Origin: JAYODZ01 sp965660195
Lineage (GTDB): Bacteria; Pseudomonadota; Alphaproteobacteria; RS24
Reading direction: 5' to 3'
Length of the DNA stretch: 11,065 nt
NCBI GenBank assembly: GCA_965660195.1
Contig: CBFHZM010000061.1
Coordinates: 1 to 11,065 of the forward strand
Part shown: positions 5,960 to 11,065 of the stretch, piece by piece
Layout of the letters: every line of letters starts with the position of its first letter
How positions within the stretch are numbered: position 1 is the stretch's first letter
Notes under the pieces: model-generated
Seen by the model: only the letters and a program-made list of their open reading frames with translations
Databases searched by the model: none
Told to the model about the DNA's origin: nothing
Made by a program: the position numbers and the translations under genes

Positions 5960-7272
5960 CAGCGCGCTTCCCTGTCAGCTTGGCGAGCCATGGTCGCGCG
6001 ATACATGTCGGCAACCTCTTTGGCGGTTCTTTCCCAGGTGAAATTTTTAAGAATATGTTGTCGGGCCGGTTTGCTCATAGCGTCTCGGCGTTTTGGGTCG
6101 TTGAGCAAAGTATCAATGGCTTCGGCGAGTGCGGCTGGGTTCGAGTGCGGCACGACTAGGCCGGCATCGCCAACGACTTCGGGCAACGAGCCGCCATTGG
6201 TGGCGACCAAGGGGACGCCACAAGAGAGCGCCTCTCCGGCGGGAAAGCCAAACCCCTCATAAACAGACGGTGAAACGGCGATCGTCGCCTCCGCATAGAG
6301 GTCGCGAATATCCTCGAAACTCAAATCAGATACAAAGCGCACGCGCTCAAGTAAACCGCGGCGCTGTAGTTCTTTTTTCGTTTGCCCTTCGCGCAGGCGA
6401 CCAATGATCAATAATTCCAAATCTGGGTGTTTTTCCAGAAGGCTGTCATAAGCCCGAATGAGGTAGATCAGACCTTTCAGTGGGACATCGGCGCTTGCCG
6501 TGGTAATCAGCTGGTTGGTTTTGCGTTTAACGCGTGGTTTCGGGCGAAAGGTCTCGTGGTCGATGCCGTGATAAATCCGTTGCATACGCTCGGGGTTAAC
6601 GCCGAAATCGCGCACCACGTCGCGCTTTGTGCTGTCGGAGACGACGATCAAAGGGTCCAGCGCGCGCGCCACTTTCATTTGCATGGTTAGAAAACTATAC
6701 CAGCGCCATTTTAAAAATTTTATCCAAGGGTTTGGTGCATGCGCGATATCGATGCGGCGATCCATTGTTATCGGGTGGTGTATGGTGCCGACAACAGGAA
6801 GCCCCATATCGCGTACCTGCAACATGCCATAACACAACGTTTGATTGTCATGCATGATGTCATAGTCATAGATCCTTGACTGCATGTACTCTGCCAAGCG
6901 TTCGCCGAATGTATAGGGTTCGGGGAACCCGCCCCAATTATGGCTCCACCATTCAAACCGATCGATGCGGTTAGTCAGAATATCCCAATTTAGACATGAG
7001 ATCGGATTTTCCCGAGCATACATATCAAGTGAAGGAAGTGAGATTAGTTTGACGCGAGGATCAAGGTCGGGGTAGGGGGGGCCCGAGATGACATCAATGT
7101 GATGCCCGAGATCGGCCAGAGCTTTCGTGATCAGGCGCATATAGATGCCCTGGCCGCCCGTCAGCGCGTGGCTGCGGTAGCTCGGCATAATGATCTTTAA
7201 TGGTTCTTCCCCGCGAATAGCGGCTTTCCGGCGACCGCGCGCCGCTTTTCCTTGGGGCTTGATATAATTCAT
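5959..7272 (-). CDS. Family GT4 glycosyltransferase (GT-B fold)
   Basis: The 437-residue protein has the two-domain GT-B layout. The N-terminal acceptor domain has the Gly-rich loop HALTGGQGIYMRLITKAL (35-52). The donor domain shows TTASADVPLKGL (257-268), a GRLREG segment (291-296) and the retaining GT4 signature EGFGFPAGE (339-347, EX7E), followed by GVPLVATNGGSLPEVVGDAG. It would transfer a sugar from a nucleotide sugar to an unknown acceptor, probably at the cytoplasmic membrane face. The first 25 residues are very basic (KAARGRRKAA), an unusual lead-in. An internal Met at residue 29 (IIMPSYRS) is a poor alternative because it would cut into the first strand. A weak GAGAAAG precedes ATG 7272. 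It heads the glycosyltransferase-methyltransferase-barrel operon. Confidence 0.9.
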   Translation of the reverse strand: MNYIKPQGKAARGRRKAAIRGEEPLKIIMPSYRSHALTGGQGIYMRLITKALADLGHHIDVISGPPYPDLDPRVKLISLPSLDMYARENPISCLNWDILTNRIDRFEWWSHNWGGFPEPYTFGERLAEYMQSRIYDYDIMHDNQTLCYGMLQVRDMGLPVVGTIHHPITMDRRIDIAHAPNPWIKFLKWRWYSFLTMQMKVARALDPLIVVSDSTKRDVVRDFGVNPERMQRIYHGIDHETFRPKPRVKRKTNQLITTASADVPLKGLIYLIRAYDSLLEKHPDLELLIIGRLREGQTKKELQRRGLLERVRFVSDLSFEDIRDLYAEATIAVSPSVYEGFGFPAGEALSCGVPLVATNGGSLPEVVGDAGLVVPHSNPAALAEAIDTLLNDPKRRDAMSKPARQHILKNFTWERTAKEVADMYRATMARQADREAR

Positions 7273-7300
7273 GAACTTTCTCGGGACAACTTCTGGGACG

Positions 7301-7330
7301 ATACTATGCTGATTATGGGCAAGGTCTCAA
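7301..7330 (-). promoter_or_regulatory. Possible sigma-70-type promoter for the GT4 operon
   Basis: On the minus strand TTGAGA (7325-7330) and TAGTAT (7301-7306) are 18 bases apart. Transcription would begin about 20 bases upstream of ATG 7272. It lies in the 73-base gap after the hydrolase gene, which suggests the GT4 operon can be transcribed separately from it. Confidence 0.35.
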
Positions 7331-7345
7331 CCCATTGCGTCGCCC

Positions 7346-8323
7346 TTAGACAAATCGTCGCGTTAGCCAATCGGTGGTGATGCGGGCGAGTGCGTCGGGC
7401 TGTTCGCTTTGCGTCCAGTGGCCGCAATTCTCGATGGTCTGGGTTTCGAGGTCTTGAACATAGGCTTGCATGGGCAAAGCTGACTCAACGGGAAAAAACG
7501 GGTCACTATCAGCGCAGACCATGAGGCAGGGTTGCGTAATATGCGGGTCTTGGTCAGCGCTCATCTGCCAGTTACGTGAGAAGTTACGGTACCAATTTAT
7601 CGGGCCGCGAAAGCCTGAACGGTTGAACGCGGCTTCATAAATTGCTTGTTCCTCCGGCTTTAATATGGGGGTGCCTGGCCAAGCGCTCTCGGGTAAATCC
7701 AGTATTTTAAACAGAGCGAAATTAGACCACGGGCCTTCGGCTGCTCGGCCATCGCCTTTCCGATAAAACAGCCGGAAACTGCGGGCGATGTCGGCCTCGA
7801 GAGCAGCTTCTGGAGGACCAAAATCTTGGAAGGCGACAATATACATATCGTCTCCTAATGCCATACGCATCGCGTCGATCGGATCCATTGAGAAGCGCGG
7901 AATAAGTGGAGTGTTGACGCCAATAATGCCGGCGACGCGGGTGGGGTGCAAATAAGGCATTTGCCAGATAATCAGTCCCCCCCAATCGTGACCGCAAAAT
8001 ACCGCTTGCTGAATATCCAGCGCGTCGAGCAGATGAACCAGATCACCGCATAAATGCTCCATGTCGTAGAGAGGTATATCCTCGGAGCGGCCGCGATCGT
8101 CGAGCGCTGGGCCTGTGAAGCCGTAGCCGCGCTGATCCGGTGCGATGACATGGAAGCCCGCTTGCGCTAAGGCTGGCATGAGGTGTCGCCAGCTATAGGC
8201 GATTTCAGGGAAGCCGTGACACAGCACAATCGTCGGGCGGGAGGTTTGTTTTTCGCCTGCTTCCCAGTACGCCATGCGCAGACCGGGGAGATCGCAGTAT
8301 TTTGGTTGAGACCAGTCGAGCAT
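7346..8323 (-). CDS. Alpha/beta hydrolase, epoxide-hydrolase type
   Basis: The 325-residue protein carries the epoxide hydrolase set. These are the oxyanion-hole motif HGFPE (36-40), the nucleophile Asp113 in GHDWGG (111-116), the acid in CADSDPFFP (about Asp272/274) and the base His302 in CGHWTQSEQP. Candidate cap-domain tyrosines that would activate the epoxide are Tyr161 and Tyr245, the latter in GPINWYRNF. Asp rather than Ser as nucleophile and the GPxNWYRN segment favour epoxide hydrolase over esterase; a haloalkane dehalogenase is less likely because the paired Tyr pattern fits the former. It would open epoxides to diols in the cytosol, on an unknown substrate. ATG 8323 is preceded by AGGAG at 6 bases. 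It lies 35 bases after the dipeptide epimerase gene and is probably cotranscribed. Confidence 0.88.
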   Translation of the reverse strand: MLDWSQPKYCDLPGLRMAYWEAGEKQTSRPTIVLCHGFPEIAYSWRHLMPALAQAGFHVIAPDQRGYGFTGPALDDRGRSEDIPLYDMEHLCGDLVHLLDALDIQQAVFCGHDWGGLIIWQMPYLHPTRVAGIIGVNTPLIPRFSMDPIDAMRMALGDDMYIVAFQDFGPPEAALEADIARSFRLFYRKGDGRAAEGPWSNFALFKILDLPESAWPGTPILKPEEQAIYEAAFNRSGFRGPINWYRNFSRNWQMSADQDPHITQPCLMVCADSDPFFPVESALPMQAYVQDLETQTIENCGHWTQSEQPDALARITTDWLTRRFV

Positions 8324-8329
8324 TATCGT

Positions 8330-8334
8330 CTCCT
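8330..8334 (-). promoter_or_regulatory. Ribosome binding site of the epoxide hydrolase gene
   Basis: AGGAG on the minus strand is 6 bases before ATG 8323. It lies just after the intercistronic inverted repeat at 8342-8358. Confidence 0.65.
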
Positions 8335-8341
8335 GTTATTG

Positions 8342-8358
8342 TGCTAAAAACTTTAGCA
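8342..8358 (-). repeat. Intercistronic stem-loop directly after the epimerase stop codon
   Basis: TGCTAAA and TTTAGCA form a perfect 7-bp inverted repeat around a 3-base centre, starting at the base after the epimerase TAA. No T-run follows on the minus strand, so it is not a standard terminator. It may protect the upstream message end or adjust expression of the hydrolase. The stem is AT-rich and thus weak. Confidence 0.4.
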
Positions 8359-9363
8359 TTACGCGGCGTCAGAGCAACCACCCCAATGATACGAGGATAG
8401 GGGGAGGATCTGAGCCCCCTCGTAATCTAGCGGTGGCCTGGTGTCTTGGGCTAAGAGCAGCGGTCCGTCGAGATCAACGAGATCAGCAAGTTGCCCGAGG
8501 GCGACGGCAGGGGCCATGGCGAGCGAGCTTGCGACCATGCAGCCGATCATAATCTGAAGCCCTGCGGCACGGGCGGCTGCAGTTGCTCGCAAAGCCTCGG
8601 TTAATCCGCCAGCTTTATCGAGCTTAACATTAACCCAGCGGTAGCCAGGATCGAGTTGCGCTATATCCCCACCATCCATAAAGCTCTCATCGGCGCAAAA
8701 TGGGAGTGCGAACTGGGAGAGGATATGATTATGCCCAGCCGCCAGCGGTTGTTCGATCAGGGTGGGGTTGAATTGCTGCAAAGCTTCGCCATGGCGTTCG
8801 AGCTCGGCCTCTGACCAGGCCTCGTTAGCGTCGATGATCAGCGCATGGTCGGGCACCACCGCCCGAATAGCCTGTAAGCGGTCAATATCGCCCAGCAGCC
8901 CTTCTGGGGCTCCGAGTTTGATTTTCAGTAGCGGAAAGTTGCGCGCGGCGGCAGCGGCTTGCGCCATTTTGCCAGCGCTATCGAGCGACAATGTGAAGGC
9001 AGTGGTCAGAGGGTGCGGGTCATGAATGTGCAATTTTTGATAAATGCTTCTGCCGTCCATTTTGCATTCGAGATCCCATAGAGCGCAATCAACGGCGTTG
9101 CGCGCCGCACCGGGGTGCATAGCGTCTTGTAGCGATGCGCGCGACAGGCCGCTCGTGAGTGCCGGCATCACCGCCTCGATACTGGCGCTGGCACTTTCAA
9201 TCGTTTCGCCATAGCGTCCATAGGGAACCGCTTCGCCGCGCCCCGTGAGGCCATTTTCGGTTATTTCAACAATTAGCGTTTCGGCCTGGGTTTTCATACC
9301 ACGCGATATGCGGAAAGCCTGTTTTAGGGCATAGGTTTCAGCTTTTATTGATATTCGGCGCAT
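8359..9363 (-). CDS. Dipeptide epimerase (L-Ala-D/L-Glu epimerase-like), enolase superfamily
   Basis: The 334-residue protein has the capping domain plus barrel of the muconate-lactonizing/AEE subgroup. The catalytic pair is Lys149 in LKIKLG (KxK) and Lys247 in VNVKLDKAGG. Metal ligands are Asp178 (IDANEAW), Glu204 (IEQPL) and Asp225 (ADES). The DLDGP segment (297-301) is the feature that marks dipeptide epimerases. In E. coli the relative YcjG interconverts L-Ala-D-Glu and L-Ala-L-Glu during murein peptide recycling; related enzymes use other dipeptides, and the exact substrate here is open. The length matches the family. The start is ATG 9363 with only a weak upstream site. No murein peptide amidase or transporter adjoins it. 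It appears to lead a two-gene unit with the epoxide hydrolase. Confidence 0.9.
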   Translation of the reverse strand: MRRISIKAETYALKQAFRISRGMKTQAETLIVEITENGLTGRGEAVPYGRYGETIESASASIEAVMPALTSGLSRASLQDAMHPGAARNAVDCALWDLECKMDGRSIYQKLHIHDPHPLTTAFTLSLDSAGKMAQAAAAARNFPLLKIKLGAPEGLLGDIDRLQAIRAVVPDHALIIDANEAWSEAELERHGEALQQFNPTLIEQPLAAGHNHILSQFALPFCADESFMDGGDIAQLDPGYRWVNVKLDKAGGLTEALRATAAARAAGLQIMIGCMVASSLAMAPAVALGQLADLVDLDGPLLLAQDTRPPLDYEGAQILPLSSYHWGGCSDAA

Positions 9364-9410
9364 AGCGTCCCATGGCGGCTAAATTGTAGAGAAACAGGCC
9401 TAACATAGTT

Positions 9411-9437
9411 GCCGTAGAATAGCTATTCTCCTGCGGC
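9411..9437. promoter_or_regulatory. Palindrome in the epimerase/ferredoxin divergent region, possible operator
   Basis: AGAATAGCTATTCT (9416-9429) is a perfect 14-bp palindrome, flanked by GCCG (9411-9414) and CGGC (9434-9437). It lies between two divergent genes and about 20 bases upstream of the possible ferredoxin -35 box. This placement suits a dimeric regulator. The minus-strand epimerase promoter should lie just left of it; TACAAT at 9383-9388 is a possible -10, without a good -35. Confidence 0.4.
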
Positions 9438-9447
9438 TATCTGTATC

Positions 9448-9475
9448 TTGTTCTGGCGATATTTTCGCGTATATT
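9448..9475 (+). promoter_or_regulatory. Possible sigma-70-type promoter of the ferredoxin gene
   Basis: TTGTTC (9448-9453) and TATATT (9470-9475) are 16 bases apart, about 35 bases before ATG 9510. The leader would be about 28 bases and contain the strong ribosome site. Confidence 0.45.
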
Positions 9476-9497
9476 GTCGGCAACTGAAACGATCCTT

Positions 9498-9503
9498 GGG
9501 GAG
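9498..9503 (+). promoter_or_regulatory. Ribosome binding site deciding the ferredoxin start
   Basis: GGGGAG is 6 bases before ATG 9510. It lies inside the longer frame that opens at 9474, which shows that 9510, not 9474, is the start. Confidence 0.75.
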
Positions 9504-9509
9504 TTAATC

Positions 9510-9830
9510 ATGGCAAAAATCACCTATGTCGAGCATAACGGCACCGAGCATGTATATAATGGCGAAAACGGTATGACGGTCATGGAGGTCGCTATCAAAA
9601 ATTCGGTTCCGGGCATTGATGCTGATTGCGGTGGGGCTTGTGCCTGTGCAACCTGTCATGTTTATGTGCGGCCAGAGTGGACCGATGTTGTCGGTAAGCC
9701 TGAGCAAATGGAAGAAGATATGTTGGATTTTGCTTTTGACGTGCGCGAGAACAGCCGCCTGTCATGTCAAATCAAGGTGCGTGACGATATTGACGGTTTG
9801 ATTGTCGATCTGCCCGAGAAACAGTTCTAA
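9510..9830 (+). CDS. [2Fe-2S] ferredoxin, adrenodoxin type (FdVI/FdxB-like)
   Basis: The 106-residue protein binds one [2Fe-2S] cluster through Cys40, Cys46, Cys49 and Cys86 (C-x5-C-x2-C-x36-C; loop CGGACACATCHVYV). An extra Cys44 in the loop is common in bacterial members. The N-terminus (AKITYVEHNGTEH), the SRLSCQIKV segment and the LPEKQF end closely resemble Rhodobacter capsulatus FdVI and Caulobacter FdxB as I know them. It is a cytosolic one-electron carrier; relatives serve cytochrome P450s, Fe-S assembly or other oxygenases. Its partner here is unknown, but a ferredoxin-NADP reductase is encoded 460 bases downstream on the same strand. The start is fixed by GGGGAG 6 bases upstream. 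Its TAA abuts the stop of the convergent chorismate mutase with no gap. Confidence 0.93.
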   Translation: MAKITYVEHNGTEHVYNGENGMTVMEVAIKNSVPGIDADCGGACACATCHVYVRPEWTDVVGKPEQMEEDMLDFAFDVRENSRLSCQIKVRDDIDGLIVDLPEKQF

Positions 9831-10142
9831 TCACTTTTTGTCGAAAATGGCGTATTCGTGCTCAATGCTTAAAGCGATGAGTTTGCGCCACAGAGCCTCG
9901 GCAATATCTTCCGACAGCCCTTTGACGCGGGCTTCTTGGCAGACGAGGGCAATGACTTCTTCGATGCGGGCCTCATCGACAACCATTGTGCGCTCGGTTT
10001 TGAGCCGACCGGCAGCTTCAACACATTTCTGCCGTGCCGCCAAAAGCGCGACAAGTTTGCGGTCGATAGCGTCAATTTCGGCGCGAACGGGTTCCATTTC
10101 GGCACAAGGTACTGCGGCTCTGGGCATAGCATGATCGGTCAT
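9831..10142 (-). CDS. Chorismate mutase, AroQ type (stand-alone, 103 residues)
   Basis: This all-helical protein of 103 residues aligns by eye with the AroQ chorismate mutase domain. Arg20 in VRAEIDAIDRKL matches Arg11 of the E. coli enzyme, Arg37 in ARQKC matches Arg28, and Lys48 in GRLK matches Lys39. Arg59 in DEARIEEVI matches Arg51, and Glu94/Glu96 lie in the last helix near the Gln88 position. It would convert chorismate to prephenate for Phe/Tyr synthesis as a cytosolic dimer. Isochorismate pyruvate lyase (PchB) shares the fold and is a less likely alternative. The start is ATG 10142; the longer frame to 10301 would add an AT-rich leader overlapping the neighbouring promoter region and is rejected. 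No prephenate dehydratase or dehydrogenase gene adjoins it. Confidence 0.87.
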   Translation of the reverse strand: MTDHAMPRAAVPCAEMEPVRAEIDAIDRKLVALLAARQKCVEAAGRLKTERTMVVDEARIEEVIALVCQEARVKGLSEDIAEALWRKLIALSIEHEYAIFDKK

Positions 10143-10193
10143 ACGGCCTATATAGAGTATTCGGAAGATGTTTTCTAGTTTCAGAGAATTTTC

Positions 10194-10220
10194 TTGCGCG
10201 ACAGGGTGGAACGCTATACT
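10194..10220 (+). promoter_or_regulatory. Possible promoter of the ferredoxin-NADP reductase gene
   Basis: TTGCGC (10194-10199) and TATACT (10215-10220) are 15 bases apart, or 16 if CTTGCG is used. The -10 is good and the spacing slightly short. The leader of about 60 bases then includes the 10233-10253 inverted repeat. Confidence 0.35.
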
Positions 10221-10232
10221 ACAAGCCTCAAT

Positions 10233-10253
10233 CGTATAAAAATATATTATACG
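10233..10253. promoter_or_regulatory. AT-rich inverted repeat before the reductase gene, possible operator
   Basis: CGTATAA (10233-10239) and TTATACG (10247-10253) are perfect inverted 7-mers around a 7-base centre. The 8-mer TAAAAATA occurs at 10237-10244 and again at 10254-10261. The site lies just downstream of the possible promoter, where a repressor would block transcription. No known regulator box is claimed. Confidence 0.4.
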
Positions 10254-10289
10254 TAAAAATACTGTATTTAATATGGGAAGATATCCAGG

Positions 10290-11065
10290 ATGAGTAATCA
10301 AGTCGTAGAAACAGATGTCGTTATTATTGGCGCAGGACCTGTGGGCTTATTTGCAGTTTTTGAACTGGGTTTGCTCGATATGAAAGCACATCTTATCGAT
10401 ATTTTGGATAAGCCTGGCGGACAATGTGCTGAGCTTTACCCTGAAAAGCCGATCTATGACATCCCTGGCATGCCCGAGGTTACGGGGCAGCATCTGGTTG
10501 ATGAGTTGATGCAACAGGCGGCCCCGTTCGATCCGCAATTTCATCTCAATCGTATGGTCACGGGATTGCAGAAACTGGCCGATGGACGCTGGCAGGTAAC
10601 GACGGATGAGCAAGAGCAATTTCTTGCCAAGGTCGTCGTCATTGCTGCTGGCGGTGGGAGCTTCCAGCCGAAAAAACCACCTATTCCCGGCATTGAAGCC
10701 TATGAGCAAAGCGATAGTGGTGTCGGCCTTGGGGTACATTATGCTGTGCGCAAAATGGAAGCCTTCCGCGACAAAGATATTCTGATTTCCGGCGGCGGCG
10801 ATTCTGCGTTGGATTGGGTTTTGAACCTGCAACCGATCGCCCGCAGTATGACTTTGGTGCATCGCCGCGATGATTTCAGAGCTGCGCCAGATAGCGTGAA
10901 TAAAATGCGCGCTTTGGTGGCGTCGGGCGATGTCGCTTTGCATATTGGCCAAGTGACCGAGTTGGTTGGCGATGCTGGCGCTTTGTCGGGTGCCAAATTG
11001 AAGTCTAAAGATGGTGACATGTTAGATCTATCCTGCAACGCCTTCCTGCCTTTCTTTGGGTTGAC
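10290..11065 (+). CDS. Ferredoxin-NADP reductase, thioredoxin-reductase-like (3' end outside window)
   Basis: About 258 residues are visible of a protein whose family is usually around 340 long. It has an N-terminal FAD-binding motif, VVIIGAGPVGL (10-20), the FAD-contacting GGQC (43-46), and VVIAAGGG (116-123). A second dinucleotide motif follows, ISGGGDSALDW (166-176), with HRRDDFRAAP (191-200), whose arginines suggest NADPH rather than NADH. The redox CxxC of thioredoxin reductase, normally just before the second motif region, is absent. This matches the TrxR-like FNR class (YumC; alphaproteobacterial FNR) rather than a thioredoxin reductase. It would pass electrons from NADPH to a ferredoxin, possibly the one at 9510-9830. 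The start is ATG 10290 with GGGAAG 9 bases upstream. The frame is open to the window edge. Confidence 0.9.
   Translation, partial: MSNQVVETDVVIIGAGPVGLFAVFELGLLDMKAHLIDILDKPGGQCAELYPEKPIYDIPGMPEVTGQHLVDELMQQAAPFDPQFHLNRMVTGLQKLADGRWQVTTDEQEQFLAKVVVIAAGGGSFQPKKPPIPGIEAYEQSDSGVGLGVHYAVRKMEAFRDKDILISGGGDSALDWVLNLQPIARSMTLVHRRDDFRAAPDSVNKMRALVASGDVALHIGQVTELVGDAGALSGAKLKSKDGDMLDLSCNAFLPFFGL

Noticed and set aside
5846..6262. 138-residue plus-strand open frame
   Set aside because: It is antisense to the GT4 and methyltransferase coding regions, with no protein-like motif.
7315..7335. ATGGG/CCCAT hairpin after the hydrolase gene as a terminator
   Set aside because: It has a 5-bp stem with an 11-base loop and no T-run, and it overlaps the likely -35 box of the GT4 operon.
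8342..8358. Stem-loop after the epimerase as a Rho-independent terminator
   Set aside because: The stem is AT-rich and no T-run follows on the minus strand; the next gene's ribosome site comes directly after.
10347..10952. 201-residue minus-strand open frame opposite the reductase gene
   Set aside because: It lies wholly antisense to a gene with clear FAD and NADPH motifs, has no ribosome site or recognisable domain, and is composition-driven.
10290..11065. Thioredoxin reductase
   Set aside because: No CxxC redox motif is present in the NADPH-domain region.

Overview
The window looks like the chromosome of an alphaproteobacterium, with moderate GC and very tight gene packing. The clearest pointers are the FdVI/FdxB-like adrenodoxin-type ferredoxin, the thioredoxin-reductase-like ferredoxin-NADP reductase, and the tail of a PQQ-type quinohemoprotein dehydrogenase. 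No rRNA, tRNA, CRISPR array, insertion sequence or phage gene is visible. There is no decisive taxonomic marker, so the genus is left open.

Layout. (1) 1-278 (+): the 3' end of a cytochrome c module, most likely the C-terminal domain of a PQQ-dependent alcohol dehydrogenase. (2) 290-2017 (-): a three-gene operon with overlapping reading frames. It encodes a MotA/TolQ/ExbB-type proton-channel subunit, a one-helix partner with a conserved-looking membrane-entry Asp and a periplasmic beta-rich domain, and a two-helix membrane protein with a charged tail. I cannot tie this motor-like set to any named Exb, Tol or Mot system. (3) 2186-4172 (+): a GPH-family (MelB-like) sugar:cation symporter whose end overlaps the start of a Methyltransf_24-like methyltransferase. 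(4) 4167-7272 (-): a coupled trio of a GT4 glycosyltransferase, a class I methyltransferase and a protein with the terpenoid-cyclase/prenyltransferase-like alpha/alpha fold. It converges on the methyltransferase of block 3 with overlapping stop codons. (5) 7346-9363 (-): a dipeptide epimerase followed by an epoxide-hydrolase-type alpha/beta hydrolase. (6) 9510-11065: a [2Fe-2S] ferredoxin (+), an AroQ-type chorismate mutase (-) abutting it tail to tail, and a TrxR-like ferredoxin-NADP reductase (+) running off the window.

How they may work together. Block 2 has the architecture of a proton-motive-force-driven membrane machine with unknown cargo. Blocks 3 and 4 together suggest making or modifying a glycosylated, methylated small molecule or lipid, with a sugar-type transporter next door; the product is unknown. 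In block 6 the reductase could pass NADPH electrons to the ferredoxin. Blocks 2 and 4 are the best candidates for undescribed systems. All functional links are inferred from gene order and visible motifs; no searches were run.
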